A DNA stretch of 64,000 bases from Streptomyces sp. I6. Its GTDB lineage: Bacteria > Actinomycetota > Actinomycetes > Streptomycetales > Streptomycetaceae. The translations under genes were made by a program, and so were the position numbers. The stretch spans positions 2,325,501 through 2,389,500 of the forward strand of contig RHDP01000001.1 in assembly GCA_003725745.1 (NCBI GenBank), written 5' to 3'. Under the pieces are notes generated by a model. That model saw only the letters and a list, made by a program, of their open reading frames with translations. It made no database searches and had not been told where the DNA came from. Of the stretch, positions 63,676 through 64,000 are shown piece by piece; the stretch's first letter is position 1, and every line of letters begins with the position of its first letter.

Positions 63676-64000
63676 TCAGCCCCGGGGGCTGATCAGGCCG
63701 CGCTCCGCGGCGACCCGGACCGCGTCGCGTCTGCGGCCGACCTGCAGCTTGCGGTAGACGGCCTGTACCTGCGTCTTGACGGTGTTGAGGGACACGTGGC
63801 GGCGGGCGGCGATCTCGTCCAGCGTCAGGCCGAGCGGCAGCAGCCGCAGGACGTCGAGCTCGCTGCGCGTCAGCGAGTCGGCGGCCGCGTACGGCCCGGG
63901 GCCCGTTGCGGCCGCCTCACCGGGGGACGGCTGAGCGTGTGACAGACGGGGTGACAGGGCGGGTGACAGAGCGGGTGACGGCGCGGGTGACTGGGCGGCG
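63676..64000 (-). CDS. LuxR-type (GerE HTH) regulator, C-terminal part (runs off the window)
   Basis: The minus-strand frame ends at TGA 63676. The last 70 residues are a GerE/LuxR helix-turn-helix: LTRSELDVLRLLPLGLTLDEIAARRHVSLNTVKTQVQAVYRKLQVGRR, then RDAVRVAAERGLISPRG. The preceding sequence is a Ser/Pro-rich linker from GTGAC repeats at the window edge. Probably the pathway regulator of the RiPP operon; its sensory N-terminus (LAL-ATPase or other) is outside. Confidence 0.85.
   Translation of the reverse strand, partial: AAQSPAPSPALSPALSPRLSHAQPSPGEAAATGPGPYAAADSLTRSELDVLRLLPLGLTLDEIAARRHVSLNTVKTQVQAVYRKLQVGRRRDAVRVAAERGLISPRG

Overview
The window is very GC-rich actinobacterial DNA and almost certainly Streptomyces chromosome. 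The evidence is the high GC content, frequent GTG starts, GTGA/ATGA gene overlaps, and a gene order that from memory follows the S. coelicolor core from about SCO2927 (hppD) to SCO2970. Recognisable along it are hppD, murA, hup, malic enzyme, a HelD-type helicase, sigU-rsuA, nnaR-narK, matAB, ssrA, smpB and ftsEX.

Layout. 0-6.6 kb: hppD with a divergent Lrp/AsnC regulator, a Lon-type (S16) protease, an IclR regulator and a DEAD/DEAH helicase. 6.8-16.1 kb: an accessory patch. It holds an IS110 fragment fused to a Doc-like tail, an MFS transporter, a gutted tyrosine recombinase with its DUF6262 partner, and a cassette of hexapeptide acyltransferase, GT2, NAD-epimerase, HTH regulator and peptide deformylase. 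It ends in a relic of lanthipeptide LanB and LanC genes joined to another IS110 fragment. 16.1-21.5 kb: a three-gene molybdenum hydroxylase (xanthine-dehydrogenase type) operon whose Fe-S subunit has a huge low-complexity N-terminus. 22-25.5 kb: DUF4287, a DUF998 membrane protein with a divergent TetR and a triple operator, a SARP relic, DUF3039 and YqgE. 25.8-45 kb: cell-wall, nucleoid, carbon and nitrogen genes (murA, hup, malic enzyme, helD, sigU/rsuA, nnaR/narK), then an exopolysaccharide operon (matA, matB, acyltransferase 3), LysR/MFS and a vapBC-like pair. 45.5-50.2 kb: ssrA, smpB, a C-terminal processing protease, ftsX and ftsE. 50.3-52.5 kb: a sortase-type (LAETG) Thr-Pro surface protein and an XRE/DUF397 pair.

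52.7-64 kb: a compact minus-strand RiPP operon. It runs YcaO, E1-like protein, E1-like/nitroreductase fusion, a second nitroreductase, an M50-type membrane peptidase, a LanB glutamylation subunit and a SpaB_C-type elimination subunit. These are followed by four small precursor-peptide genes (52-61 aa) that share a leader motif ending in EVLP and have Ser/Thr/Gly/Cys-rich cores. A stem-loop lies before the array and after every precursor gene. Azoline formation (YcaO/E1/dehydrogenase) and tRNA-Glu-type dehydration (split LanB) without LanC or a second SpaB_C protein suggest linear azole plus dehydroamino-acid peptides of goadsporin type. This is the best candidate for an undescribed system here.

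Sequence quality. Fourteen otherwise well-conserved genes are each broken by one to three single-base losses, mostly in G/C runs. Adding back one base per break restores a full-length protein with the correct length in codons. I treat these as probable consensus errors and give the repaired gene spans as CDS. True relics are labelled pseudogene.
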